Shown here in pieces: positions 15,972 through 24,537 of a stretch of DNA of 64,000 bases. Under the pieces are notes generated by a model. It saw only the letters and a list, made by a program, of their open reading frames with translations, searched no databases and had not been told where the DNA came from. Source of the DNA: Guptibacillus algicola (lineage in GTDB: Bacteria > Bacillota > Bacilli > Bacillales > Guptibacillaceae); NCBI RefSeq assembly GCF_020171805.1, contig NZ_JAIVAF010000006.1, positions 62,001-126,000 on the forward strand, written 5' to 3'. Made by a program: the position numbers and the translations under genes. Every line of letters starts with the position of its first letter. Within the stretch, counting starts at the first letter, position 1.

Positions 15972-16833
15972 AAAGGTAACTATTGATAATTTTGATGAAC
16001 GCATGATTCAAAATCAATTTGAACGAAATGTATTAGAAGCTCTACTCAATAGTCCCACCACACACACCTACCGTTCTCGGGGAGAAGTTTTGTTTGAAAT
16101 GCAATTTCGGTCAGCTATTACAGCTAGCGCTCGGGAGCTTTATTATAGTGGGGCTCAGTTCGCAGACTTTTACAAATCAAGATGCAATCCTATGTTTTGG
16201 GACCTTTTACCAGATGGGGCGTTTCAATTAAAACCAGGAATTCCCCCTTCCGAAGCAATCATCGATATTTTTCGAAACGGAAGAATTTATGCGTTCGAAT
16301 GTGCGACAGCAATGATTATCGTATTGTACAAAGCTACTTTAAGGATGCTGCCACCCGCTAAGTTCAACAGTTTATTTGCAGATATTCGTTTATGGGGATG
16401 GAAGTATGATAAGGACCTTCGTATTGTTCATAACATACCACCACAATACGTTCCAGGCGATATTCGCTATGTTAAAAACCCTGATGTGAACCCTCTCACA
16501 CCAGAATGGCAGGGGGAGAACATAGTAGATATGGGAGATGGTACTTTCTTCGGTCATGGACTTGGGTTTCGTACACTACCAGGTATTATAGATGCTCTTG
16601 CTCGTAGAAGACGCCCCGGGGCTATGAGGATGCCTTACCTCCTTGAAACAGCGACTCGACCAGGCTTCTCTTATCTATATCAGTTTGCAACAATGCGCCA
16701 CGAAGAACGTAATCAAAACGTATTGCTATTTGACGATCAGCTATCAAATACATCTGTGTCGATCGACGACTACAATCAGAATCAAGGTGAATTATTAAAA
16801 GAATATATTACGATTCGTTTTCCTGAAGCGTAA
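15952..16833 (+). CDS. tgl: Protein-glutamine gamma-glutamyltransferase (transglutaminase) Tgl
   Basis: Cross-links spore coat proteins through epsilon-(gamma-glutamyl)lysine bonds. Catalytic Cys117 lies in AFECATA, with Glu116 next to it as in B. subtilis Tgl (Cys116, Glu115). The PGIPPSEAIIDIFRNGR and WGWKYDKDL blocks are also typical. At 293 residues it is about 48 longer than the 245-residue B. subtilis enzyme. ATG at 15952 follows GAGGAGG inside the upstream gene. Confidence 0.95.
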   Translation: MILIGGKKVTIDNFDERMIQNQFERNVLEALLNSPTTHTYRSRGEVLFEMQFRSAITASARELYYSGAQFADFYKSRCNPMFWDLLPDGAFQLKPGIPPSEAIIDIFRNGRIYAFECATAMIIVLYKATLRMLPPAKFNSLFADIRLWGWKYDKDLRIVHNIPPQYVPGDIRYVKNPDVNPLTPEWQGENIVDMGDGTFFGHGLGFRTLPGIIDALARRRRPGAMRMPYLLETATRPGFSYLYQFATMRHEERNQNVLLFDDQLSNTSVSIDDYNQNQGELLKEYITIRFPEA

Positions 16834-16925
16834 AGGACATGTTCATTCTCCCTTTCATATAGATGAGTGCCCGCTACTCTTTAAATGGTTCTGCATATAG
16901 TATAAAAAAACGGACGGTGCAGACC

Positions 16926-17465
16926 ATGGAGACATACCCTACACTTTTAACATCACGTTTAGTGCTAACTGCTCTGCATCCAAATGATGTCGAGCCTTTA
17001 CTTGCTATTTTCGGAGACCCGCTTGTTACGTTTTATGATACTGGCGAAATCATGAAAACTAGAACACAAGCCATCCATTATATCAATGCTTTCAAAGACC
17101 CTTCCTCTATCGCTACAACAAACGCCATTCGCTTTGCTATACGTCTGAAAAGCAACAATCAACTGATTGGCACCGCCGGTTACCAAAACTGGGATCGCAC
17201 ATCGTCCAAAGCTGAGATAGGAGCTGTACTTGCAAGGGAATACTGGCGAGGAGGCTATGGGATCGAGGCAGCAAAGTCCATTATTGATTTTGGATTTAAT
17301 AAGATGAGGTTGCACAAAATCTATGCTCAAACGATTCAAGATAACGAACCAGCCGTTAAACGTTTAAAACAACTGGGGTTCAAAAAAGAAGGATGTTTCA
17401 AAGAGCATATCTTTCTCCATCAGAAATATTTTGATGTTCTTGTCTGCTCCTTGTTCCATAAATAA
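16926..17465 (+). CDS. GNAT acetyltransferase, RimJ/RimL-like
   Basis: Acetyl-CoA-dependent N-acetyltransferase. 179 residues from ATG 16926, chosen over an upstream in-frame ATG because alignment-like features begin at TLLTSRLVLTAL. Acetyl-CoA loop: REYWRGGYGIEAAKSII; C-terminal NEPAVKRLKQLGFKKEG is typical of RimJ-type proteins. The ribosome site is weak (GGACGG). Substrate unknown. Confidence 0.88.
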   Translation: METYPTLLTSRLVLTALHPNDVEPLLAIFGDPLVTFYDTGEIMKTRTQAIHYINAFKDPSSIATTNAIRFAIRLKSNNQLIGTAGYQNWDRTSSKAEIGAVLAREYWRGGYGIEAAKSIIDFGFNKMRLHKIYAQTIQDNEPAVKRLKQLGFKKEGCFKEHIFLHQKYFDVLVCSLFHK

Positions 17466-17495
17466 AGCTCCTCCCGTTCATTTGGAAGGAGCTCA
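17464..17495. terminator. Bidirectional terminator between GNAT and MFS genes
   Basis: agctcctccc pairs with ggaaggagct across an 8-nt loop between the converging genes. Confidence 0.75.
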
Positions 17496-17498
17496 TCA

Positions 17499-18776
17499 TC
17501 ATGCCGTTTTCTTTGGTGGTGGAGATAAGAATGCTGCAATTGTACCGAGGATCGGAAAAATCAAAATCAGTAACAGAATCTCTGTATATCCACCAAACGT
17601 ATCGTAAGCTACACCAAAAGGTAAAGGACCAAAAGCTGAACCGATTACCATCGTTGTAGTAGCAATACCTTTTATACTACCTAGATTTTCTCTCCCAAAG
17701 TAATCTGGCCAGATAATATTGAGTGTGATCCTTTCAATCCCTCCGATAATCCCCCAAAGCACTCCGAATCCAATAGCAAGAATATAGGTATCTACTTGAG
17801 TTAATAAAAGAATAAAAGCAATTTGTCCTATGAATGATAGTCCCAATACGATATGGACATTCACACGTTCAAGGATAAATCCAGAAGCCATCGTTACAGG
17901 AAAGCCAACGATCGCCATTATACTCAAGATCAAAGCGGCCGTTTGATTTGGAACCCCTTGCTCTCCTAATATTGAAAAGAGGTGAAAAGTAAGCCCAGTA
18001 TTTACGAGTGCAGGAATACTTACACAAAATAAGATTAACCAAAAAGCCCTTGTTCTCATAGCTTCCTTTACAGTCCAGTTCGTTTCGAAACCTTCCTCTT
18101 CTTCCTCATCCATCTTCTCTTCCTTCCTTTTAGCAAGTCTCTTTTTAGAAACTGCATTATCGGGAAGCAGACCGATATCTTCTGGCTTGTTTCGAATGAA
18201 GAAGAAAACCACTGGTAGAAAAATAATAACGATTGCCCCAGCAAGAATTCTCCAGGCATTCTCCCAACCAAACGAAGCGATTAACCACGTATTTAGAGGT
18301 GGAAACGTGGCAGAACTTAAAAACCCACCTATAGCCATGAAGCTTAGTGCTCGTCCTCGTTTAAGGACAAACCATTGTGGCACTAGCGTATTCGGTACAA
18401 GAGTCATAGATCCTTGTCCAAACAAACGCAGCATAAAAAAACCAATGAATAACATGACTGGTCCAACTACAAAACTGTTCCATAAACAAGCTACAGCGAG
18501 TAGCGAACCTACAATGAGCATCATCCGTCTTTGTCCAAATTTATCTACCATTCTACCGATAATAAATAGTAATAAACCTGCCGCTAGGGTAGCAGAAGAA
18601 TAAATACCAGAAACTAATGAACGACTCCAACCAAAATCTGATATATAGTGATCAATAAACACAGAAACCCCATAGGTCTGTCCTGGACCAGAAAAGAAAA
18701 CACCTACGGCAGCAGCTGCGACGATCAGCCACCCATAGAAAAATGGGGATTCCTTTTGCTTCGAAGATTGCTGCAT
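17499..18776 (-). CDS. MFS transporter (OxlT/monocarboxylate-like)
   Basis: 425 residues with twelve predicted membrane helices and a charged cytosolic loop near residues 205-230 (basic, then a run of Glu). The MFS motif A variant GRMVDKFGQRRMM follows helix 2. The FFYGWLIVAAA start and GPGQTYGVSVF are typical of the OxlT/monocarboxylate group. Substrate not assignable. ATG at 18776 follows AGGAGAGGAG. Confidence 0.9.
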   Translation of the reverse strand: MQQSSKQKESPFFYGWLIVAAAAVGVFFSGPGQTYGVSVFIDHYISDFGWSRSLVSGIYSSATLAAGLLLFIIGRMVDKFGQRRMMLIVGSLLAVACLWNSFVVGPVMLFIGFFMLRLFGQGSMTLVPNTLVPQWFVLKRGRALSFMAIGGFLSSATFPPLNTWLIASFGWENAWRILAGAIVIIFLPVVFFFIRNKPEDIGLLPDNAVSKKRLAKRKEEKMDEEEEEGFETNWTVKEAMRTRAFWLILFCVSIPALVNTGLTFHLFSILGEQGVPNQTAALILSIMAIVGFPVTMASGFILERVNVHIVLGLSFIGQIAFILLLTQVDTYILAIGFGVLWGIIGGIERITLNIIWPDYFGRENLGSIKGIATTTMVIGSAFGPLPFGVAYDTFGGYTEILLLILIFPILGTIAAFLSPPPKKTA

Positions 18777-18872
18777 TGTGAATCTCCTCTCCTAAAGGTA
18801 TTAATTCCCATTCTACAGAAGAGTACAGATAACCCAAAGTACTTTGTCTTTTTGAAGAAAATTCAACCATCT

Positions 18873-18899
18873 TGTAACCTTTTAATATGGTATATCGTT
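18873..18899 (+). promoter_or_regulatory. SigX-type ECF promoter, autoregulatory
   Basis: TGTAACC (18873-18879), 16 nt, CGTT (18896-18899). The TGTAAC -35 is characteristic of B. subtilis SigX promoters. The start codon is 29 nt downstream. Confidence 0.7.
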
Positions 18900-18927
18900 T
18901 TGTTATATAGGAGGAGGAGGGGTTTAG

Positions 18928-19461
18928 ATGAATGAAACATTTGATCGGCTGTATAACGACTATCACGCGACATTATTCCAGTTCTTATTCTATATGGTAA
19001 AAAACCGTGCAGTCGCAGAGGAGCTTGTTCAAGAAGTTTATATTAAAGTATTACGCTCCTATCATTCATATGAAGAAAGAAGCAATGAAAAGACATGGCT
19101 ATTAACGATTGCCAGAAATGTCGCAATCGATTATCTGCGAACACATAATCGAAGGTCATCCCGCTGGCTAAGTAAATTTGAATTTAATAAACAAAATGCA
19201 AAAGACGCTACACCGCTCCCAGAAGAAATCGTGATGCAAAAAGAAGAAGTTCAAGCCATATACCATAGTTTGAAAAACTGCACTCTCGATCAGCAGCAAG
19301 TCCTTATCCTTCGTTATATCCAAGAATTTACAGTAAACGAAACGGCTGAGGTGCTCGAGTGGAGTGTAAGTAAAGTCAAAACTACCCAACATCGTGCGAT
19401 CAAAGCACTTCGCGAACTGTTGGATGACCATACGAAGACGAATTTAAAGGGGGTTTTATGA
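18928..19461 (+). CDS. sigX: ECF sigma factor SigX
   Basis: 177 residues closely following the B. subtilis SigX pattern: FDRLYNDYH, QFLFYMVKNR, LVQEVYIKVLRSYH, SNEKTWLLTIARNVAIDYLR, then region 4 with VLILRYIQEFTVNETAEVL and KVKTTQHRAIKALR. SigX controls cell-envelope charge and surfactant or cationic peptide resistance in B. subtilis. ATG at 18928 has GGAGGAGGAGG upstream. The rsiX gene overlaps its stop. Confidence 0.95.
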   Translation: MNETFDRLYNDYHATLFQFLFYMVKNRAVAEELVQEVYIKVLRSYHSYEERSNEKTWLLTIARNVAIDYLRTHNRRSSRWLSKFEFNKQNAKDATPLPEEIVMQKEEVQAIYHSLKNCTLDQQQVLILRYIQEFTVNETAEVLEWSVSKVKTTQHRAIKALRELLDDHTKTNLKGVL

Positions 19462-20669
19462 TGAGCGAAAAAACAAAATCTCTGTTGTCAAAATTGCCAG
19501 ATGTAAAAGATCATCAAAGTAAAGAAATGATCTATCAACAAGTTCAAAATAAAATGAAAGAACGAGGTAACAACATGAAGAAAAGTAAGAAACGGTTAAC
19601 GTGGGTGATTCCTTCCTTTGCAACAGGAGCTGTTGTCGTGCTATCCCTGTTTCTTTTACCAGGTGTATTTGACCAACCTGATGACCAATCCGAGAGTGCA
19701 TTAACAGAATCCTCTGCAGACAGCCAACCTTCTAATGAGAGCGCCACGACGGCTACACTTGATGAAGAAGGAAAGAAGATCGTAGAAGACCCAATCGGAA
19801 AAGCCGAAGATAACAATGCAGGGTTTGTTGCTGAAGAAGTGGTTGCATTCGAACACTACACTCCTGCCATGCAGCCTGGAACTAACAGCCTTGTCTTCTC
19901 GTTTCCAGACCAAGAAAGTCTAGCTCTCATTCCATTAACCTTCCAGGTTGATAGTAAGCAAACTCTACCAGAACAGATTCAGGAAATCCTCTCGTCATTT
20001 GATGCGAACGCAAACGGTTTTGGTCAATCACCATTAGCTGATGCTTCCATCGATGTTGAAACGCTAAATGGATCGAAGACGCTTGTAGTCGACTTCCCTA
20101 CACCTGGCGACAGCTTGTCATCAAACGAATCCATCTTGGTCCGTAATACCACATTGTGGCTTGCAGATAGTATTGATGCAGAAAATATCAATTGGAAAAC
20201 AAACGGGGAAGATGGCTATATGCTAGGTAACTTCGGTCCCGCTGAACAAAGTATAGAAGAAGAGGTTGCACCATACTTCCTATTTGAAACAGAGACGGAC
20301 AGTCGCTACCTTGCGAAAGGATCTGTACTCTATGGTGAAAGTGCAACTGATTTAGAAAGTGTCCTTTCACTTATGAAGGATGGCGATAGCCAAAATAGCG
20401 CGTATATTCCTTCAATCCCAGAAGGCGTTTCAATTGATTCCGTTGAAAAAAGAGACGACCTAGCTGTGGTAACCTTTACTGAAGATAGTACCTTTACTTC
20501 TGAAGAAGAAGCGATGGAAACACTTGAGGCAATCATGCTAACTGCGGCACAGTTCGGTTACAATAAAGTCAGTTTCCTTAATACTGGATTTGAAAAAGTT
20601 GGTCCGTACTCTTTTTATGAAGCAATCGAGATCCCTCAGTCTCCAAATGCCATTTCTCTTAGTGAATAA
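19458..20669 (+). CDS. rsiX: Anti-sigma-X factor RsiX with GerMN-like domain
   Basis: 403 residues. The cytosolic N-terminus contains LLSKLPDVKDHQSKEMIYQQV, which fits RsiX. One membrane helix (about 48-70) follows, then a Ser/Glu-rich linker to about 130 and an extracytoplasmic region with GerMN-like repeats (KTLVVDFPTPGDS, AVVTFTEDSTF). ATG at 19458 overlaps the sigX stop (ATGATGA), so translation is coupled. Slightly longer than B. subtilis RsiX (368). Confidence 0.93.
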   Translation: MMSEKTKSLLSKLPDVKDHQSKEMIYQQVQNKMKERGNNMKKSKKRLTWVIPSFATGAVVVLSLFLLPGVFDQPDDQSESALTESSADSQPSNESATTATLDEEGKKIVEDPIGKAEDNNAGFVAEEVVAFEHYTPAMQPGTNSLVFSFPDQESLALIPLTFQVDSKQTLPEQIQEILSSFDANANGFGQSPLADASIDVETLNGSKTLVVDFPTPGDSLSSNESILVRNTTLWLADSIDAENINWKTNGEDGYMLGNFGPAEQSIEEEVAPYFLFETETDSRYLAKGSVLYGESATDLESVLSLMKDGDSQNSAYIPSIPEGVSIDSVEKRDDLAVVTFTEDSTFTSEEEAMETLEAIMLTAAQFGYNKVSFLNTGFEKVGPYSFYEAIEIPQSPNAISLSE

Positions 20670-20700
20670 TTCTCTTTCTCCGAACTCGAGAAAAAAATAC

Positions 20701-20735
20701 GAAAAACGCATCCTAGTCCATGGATGCGTTTTTCT
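20701..20735 (+). terminator. Terminator of the sigX-rsiX operon
   Basis: aaaaacgcatcc (20702-20713) pairs with ggatgcgttttt (20722-20733). It can also serve the converging minus-strand genes. Confidence 0.85.
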
Positions 20736-20792
20736 TTCAATACAGAAGAGCCTAGTGGCGTAACATGCCATTCCAAGCTCTTACTAAGTTAA

Positions 20793-21275
20793 CTATCTTG
20801 CTATTTCAGTAATGATGTCAGCAGGTGTCATTTCCGTGTTAAGCTCATGTTCACCTGGTTGAATAGCTGTTTCTTTACCTTTTTCTCTTAATACATTTAT
20901 GAAATCATCAGCAGTTTTCACTAGTTTCTGATCTTCTAGACTTTGCGCTACTTCTTGACTTGTCATGCCCTCTTTGATGATAAATTCAACCTTTTCACGC
21001 TTTTGCTTTTCTTTTTCAGCATCTTTTTTATCATCCGTTTTTTCCTTTGAGGTATGTATAGACTCTAACTGTTTTTTTGAAGCCTGCAATGATTCGTATT
21101 CTTCTTTCTTTATCATCACCATATTTTGTTCATTCAATTGCTCTTCAACCAATTCGTCGGTAGACTTCTTGCTATCCTCTGCTAATACATTGGAAAACAT
21201 AAAGTAATAAGCACCTAGAAGAATTGCAGCAACCAAAAGACCTGCAGCGATACCCTTTGCTTCTTGCTTACTCAT
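20793..21275 (-). CDS. Membrane protein with MltG/YceG-like LysM-type domain but no transglycosylase domain
   Basis: 160 residues from ATG 21275. N-terminal membrane helix (about 7-26), then a Lys/Glu coiled-coil region to about residue 95 and a C-terminal module of about 65 residues (EFIIKEGMTSQEVAQSLEDQ to TPADIITEIAR). That module matches the LysM-like subdomain of the MltG lytic transglycosylase. The catalytic domain is absent. The start overlaps the stop of the upstream gene. Role probably in or near peptidoglycan. Confidence 0.75.
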   Translation of the reverse strand: MSKQEAKGIAAGLLVAAILLGAYYFMFSNVLAEDSKKSTDELVEEQLNEQNMVMIKKEEYESLQASKKQLESIHTSKEKTDDKKDAEKEKQKREKVEFIIKEGMTSQEVAQSLEDQKLVKTADDFINVLREKGKETAIQPGEHELNTEMTPADIITEIAR

Positions 21276-21471
21276 TGCTACCACCATCAGCAATTTTCGT
21301 TTGACGTTCGAGAAGTTCTGTCCGTTGTTTTACAACCTTCAGTTCTCTCATCAAATTAATATACACATCATCAACTTGCCCTTTAACTTCTTTTGCATAA
21401 TCGTTTACAAAATATGAGTAAATAAAGAAACCGAGTGAACCGGCAAGCAATAGAAAAATGATCAAAAGCAT
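21268..21471 (-). CDS. Small single-pass membrane protein, 67 residues
   Basis: ATG at 21471 follows AGGGGGATAATA directly and is preferred over an in-frame ATG at 21501 with no ribosome site. One membrane helix (1-20), then a charged helix likely to form a coiled coil (LMRELKVVKQRTELLERQ). Its end overlaps the start of the MltG-like gene by 8 nt, so the pair forms a coupled operon. Family not recognised. Confidence 0.75.
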   Translation of the reverse strand: MLLIIFLLLAGSLGFFIYSYFVNDYAKEVKGQVDDVYINLMRELKVVKQRTELLERQTKIADGGSNE

Positions 21472-21589
21472 TATTATCCCCCTACGAACTGTTTTTTGCA
21501 TTTTCTATATAAACGTATTTCTTCCATCCAATTCTTTCGTTTCACAAGAAGGCTTTCTGTCTATTTCAGCTTTTATTTAAAAATGAAAC

Positions 21590-21638
21590 ACAAAAAAACT
21601 AGAAAAAATACGACACGAATCGACCTTTTCTAGTTTAC
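21590..21638 (-). terminator. Terminator after the Nudix gene
   Basis: aaactagaaaa and ttttctagttt form an 11-bp stem around a long loop, followed by a run of T on the minus strand. Confidence 0.7.
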
Positions 21639-21675
21639 CTATTATTTATTAAACTGGCAATACACTTATTGCCTG

Positions 21676-22299
21676 CTATTGATTGTTAATAAGCTCAATG
21701 AAATGATAAAGGATTCTTGCAGTCATTCCCCAAATAACGTAATCCTCATAGTAATAGAAATACTCTGGCATCACAGAAGATGACCAATTATATTCCTCAC
21801 CGTTAGGAATAAGGTGAAAAGGGAACGTATCTTCAGGTTTCACGTGTAGTTTAATATCGTGGCGTTCAGGAGGATTCGCTATGAAATAGTTCAAAGGGAC
21901 GGTAAATACTTCTTCGACCTCTTCCGGATTAGGAGATAGGTTCGTATCTTTTTGAATAACACCTAAGAAAGGATAGACGATCGATTGAAAAGACGAAACG
22001 AGATAATCGAGCTCACCAATGACATGGACATCGTCCCGAGTTACGCCGAGTTCCTCACATGTCTCCCTCGTAGCCGCTTGTAGTGGACTATCATCGGATC
22101 GATCCACTTTCCCGCCCGGAAAACACACCTCTCCTGGCTGTCTTCTAAGCGTATGTGCTCTTATTTCAAACAGCACATGGACTTCACCATTTATTTCTAC
22201 TAGCGGAAGTAACACTGCAAATTTAAAGAAACGTTCATTACCGAGTACTTCACCCTTTCTCCCTTTAACTTTAGAGTGAATATCTTGCCATACCTGCAT
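21676..22299 (-). CDS. Nudix hydrolase, CoA pyrophosphatase-like (NudL/YeaB type)
   Basis: Likely cleaves coenzyme A or derivatives to phosphopantetheine and 3',5'-ADP. 207 residues. The Nudix box reads GGKVDRSDDSPLQAATRE followed by TCEELG, with the Asp-for-Glu variation seen in CoA-type members, and RRQPGEVCFPGG just upstream matches the CoA signature. ATG at 22299 follows GAAGGAG. Confidence 0.9.
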   Translation of the reverse strand: MQVWQDIHSKVKGRKGEVLGNERFFKFAVLLPLVEINGEVHVLFEIRAHTLRRQPGEVCFPGGKVDRSDDSPLQAATRETCEELGVTRDDVHVIGELDYLVSSFQSIVYPFLGVIQKDTNLSPNPEEVEEVFTVPLNYFIANPPERHDIKLHVKPEDTFPFHLIPNGEEYNWSSSVMPEYFYYYEDYVIWGMTARILYHFIELINNQ

Positions 22300-22390
22300 T
22301 GTATCGAACTCCTTCTATGCTTCCTTCTCTATCTATTATACTCATAATAAAGAGATTTTTCGCAATTTGCGAAAATTTTCTCATAATAGT

Positions 22391-22417
22391 TGTAACCTTT
22401 CTCTTACTCAAGACGTC
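22391..22417 (+). promoter_or_regulatory. SigX-type ECF promoter of the BsuPI lipoprotein gene
   Basis: TGTAACC (22391-22397), exactly 16 nt, CGTC (22414-22417). The -35 heptamer is identical to that of the sigX promoter at 18873-18879. Confidence 0.72.
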
Positions 22418-22439
22418 CAATTAAGAAAAGGGTGATTAT

Positions 22440-22937
22440 ATGTTTAAATACTTGGCTATCGGTAGTATTGCACTAATGACGTTAACCGGATGTGGAGAAG
22501 GGAATGAGTCAATGAATTCAACGAATAACGGAACGAACGCCAGTGAAGAAGTTACTTCTGAGTCTTCTTCTGGGTCATCTGGTATTGTCGCTGGCTCAAT
22601 GGAACCATCACTTACATTAGAATCGACTCACAATGGGAAAGCTACCTTTACTTATCGCATTCAAAACCAAACAGAGAAGGTACAAACCGTTACGTTCCCA
22701 TCAAGTCAAAAGTACGACTATAAACTCTATAATGAAGAAGGTGAGGTTCTCAAAACATATTCTGCTAACAAAAGTTTCATCAAAGAAATACAAACGGCTG
22801 AAGTGAAGCAGGCTGAAACGTTGGACTACACCATAACGCTTGATTCGTTACCAAATGGCTCATATACCCTAGAAATCTGGCTTACGGTAGAAGGCGATGA
22901 CGACTATATGAAGAAGATTGATTTCACAATAGAATAA
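22440..22937 (+). CDS. Lipoprotein with BsuPI-type (intracellular proteinase inhibitor-like) domain
   Basis: 165 residues. Lipoprotein signal with lipobox LTGC (Cys18), then a Ser/Asn-rich linker to about residue 50 and a beta-sandwich domain with FTYRIQNQTEKVQTVTFPSSQKYDY split over two strands, as in BsuPI domains. It is anchored outside the membrane. The ECF-type promoter upstream makes it a candidate SigX regulon member. Inhibitor activity is not implied for lipoprotein versions. Confidence 0.85.
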   Translation: MFKYLAIGSIALMTLTGCGEGNESMNSTNNGTNASEEVTSESSSGSSGIVAGSMEPSLTLESTHNGKATFTYRIQNQTEKVQTVTFPSSQKYDYKLYNEEGEVLKTYSANKSFIKEIQTAEVKQAETLDYTITLDSLPNGSYTLEIWLTVEGDDDYMKKIDFTIE

Positions 22938-22940
22938 GTC

Positions 22941-22976
22941 AAACCAGCTGGCATTTGATGTCAGCTGGTTTTATTA
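22941..22976 (+). terminator. Terminator of the BsuPI lipoprotein gene
   Basis: aaaccagctg (22941-22950) pairs with cagctggttt (22962-22971), then ttattat. Confidence 0.8.
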
Positions 22977-22989
22977 TACGAGCCTAAAG

Positions 22990-23670
22990 TTAACGAAGTG
23001 CACGCTCAAGGTGATGTTTCGACATCGTTTGAAAATACGCAGCTTCAACAGAAAGTGACGAAGAGATAAGAAGACTTTCCATCGCTTCACTCTGAAACGA
23101 CGTTAAGCGACTCTTTGAACAAAGCTCTTTCGCTTTCGTTTTAACAACCTTTGCTGAGAGGTTATTATTTGAGTGAACTTCTTCAAAGAGACACGCATAC
23201 GCGTGATAGAAAACAAGCGGATTGATTAAATCATCGTTTCGATCAGCAGGATTATTGAAAGCAAACTTTAACAACAACCGAATGCTCTCAAAATCATGTG
23301 TGTTTTTTAAATCTTCAACAATGAATAAAATCGCGGCCTGTTCGACTGAATATTTCTTCCCATGCTGCGGAGACCCTATCCAATCCTTTATGTCTCTCTT
23401 CACCCAATTCTGCACAGCTGTGGAGCGAAAGCTTGCATATTCAATTTGATTACCTAGGCTGACGATTTCGTTTATTGAAAGACCCATCGCCTTTTCTTCA
23501 GCTTTTAGAAGCTTTTGAAAAATAGGAGGAAGGTTGTTGTCATCATTAAATTCCCTCTTACTGCCTGTACGTTCCCACGCCTTAATCAAGATCTCCTGAG
23601 GATTCTCTTGATTCCGAATACACTGCAATATGTTTCCCATTTCCATTCTAGTTAAATAATAGCCTTTCAT
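22990..23670 (-). CDS. DUF1836 domain protein
   Basis: 226 residues with the DUF1836 signature blocks LPPIFQKLLKAEEKAMGLSI, QIEYASFRSTAVQNWVKRDI and KYSVEQAAILFIVEDLK. The fold resembles a MerR-like DNA-binding region by its helical pattern, but function is not established. ATG at 23670 has GTAGGGGTGTAAG upstream. Cytosolic, single gene. Confidence 0.88.
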   Translation of the reverse strand: MKGYYLTRMEMGNILQCIRNQENPQEILIKAWERTGSKREFNDDNNLPPIFQKLLKAEEKAMGLSINEIVSLGNQIEYASFRSTAVQNWVKRDIKDWIGSPQHGKKYSVEQAAILFIVEDLKNTHDFESIRLLLKFAFNNPADRNDDLINPLVFYHAYACLFEEVHSNNNLSAKVVKTKAKELCSKSRLTSFQSEAMESLLISSSLSVEAAYFQTMSKHHLERALR

Positions 23671-23842
23671 CTTACACCCCTACACCTTATAAGGTCATTT
23701 GAACTTATCGTATAGCTTCTTTATGGAAATATCAAGAAGGAGCAATTTCAAATAGAACATTTGGGCTATTTACCCGATATTATTTTGGAACTGTTTCGGA
23801 ATTGGGTGAATATCCTGTGTTGTGTAAAGGAGGAATTTGCTT

Positions 23843-24463
23843 ATGAACATGTACAACAACCCTTACGGTAACCAGCACGTCCAGGGTGCTATGCAGGGAG
23901 CTAACATGCAGAACCAAGTTCAAGGCGCTATGCAAGGGCCTAATATGCCGAACCAGCAAGTTCAAGGCGCTATGCACGGACCGAATATGCCGAACCAGCA
24001 GGTTCAAGGCGCTATGCACGGACCGAATATGCCGAATCAGCAGGTTCAAGGCGCTATGCACGGACCGAATATGCCGAATCAGCAGGTTCAAGGTGCTATG
24101 CAAGGGGCTAATATGCCTAACCAACAAGTTCAGGGTGCTTTAAAAGAGTTGTCGGGCGATATGAAGAAACTATGTAAGAAGTATAATAACTATCATGCGA
24201 ACGTTCGAATGAATGATGGAATGGAATATGAAGGCATCATTATGGACTCAGACAGTGAACATGTGTCCCTATTACTCCCACAAGAAGTAGAAGAAGAAGA
24301 AGTTGAACGTCAATACGGATATGGTCGTCGCCGTTTTCGACGATACGGCAGGTACTTCTTTCCTTTAGCAGGGATAGCAGCACTTAGTTTAATTCCATAT
24401 TATCGTCCATATCCTTACTATCCCTATTACGGTTATCCTCCTTACGGATACCCTTATTATTAA
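23843..24463 (+). CDS. Tandem-repeat protein with Sm-like segment and Tyr/Pro-rich tail; possible spore surface protein
   Basis: 206 residues. ATG at 23843 is 9 nt after AAAGGAGG; TTG at 23837 is too close. Residues 13-95 are six tandem 13-14-residue units of the type VQGAMHGPNMPNQQ. Residues 96-150 include VRMNDGMEYEGIIMDSDSE, a pattern like the strand-turn-strand of Sm-like barrels, then a Glu-rich loop. An Arg/Tyr/Gly stretch, a hydrophobic helix (FPLAGIAALSLI) and a YPYYPYYGYPPYGYPYY tail follow. Such low-complexity tails are common in bacillar spore coat proteins. Spore role is inference. Confidence 0.8.
   Translation: MNMYNNPYGNQHVQGAMQGANMQNQVQGAMQGPNMPNQQVQGAMHGPNMPNQQVQGAMHGPNMPNQQVQGAMHGPNMPNQQVQGAMQGANMPNQQVQGALKELSGDMKKLCKKYNNYHANVRMNDGMEYEGIIMDSDSEHVSLLLPQEVEEEEVERQYGYGRRRFRRYGRYFFPLAGIAALSLIPYYRPYPYYPYYGYPPYGYPYY
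23879..24127 (+). repeat. Tandem 42-bp coding repeat, six units
   Basis: One 39-bp unit followed by five 42-bp units. The central three differ at only a base or so (such as gaaccagcag versus gaatcagcag), which indicates recent duplication and likely copy-number variation between strains. Confidence 0.93.
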
Positions 24464-24471
24464 AATACCTA

Positions 24472-24517
24472 AAGAAGACGAAAAGAAAGCCGAGAGTGGC
24501 TCCCTTTTCGTCTTCTT
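24472..24517 (+). terminator. Terminator of the tandem-repeat gene
   Basis: aagaagacgaaaag (24472-24485) pairs with cttttcgtcttctt (24504-24517), with a GCC/GGC inner stem. Confidence 0.85.
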
Positions 24518-24537
24518 ATTATGGTTTACACGTTAGC

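Noticed and set aside
23780-24127. Minus-strand frame with repeated Leu/Arg/His units
   Set aside because: Antisense reading of the tandem repeat in the plus-strand gene, without a ribosome site.
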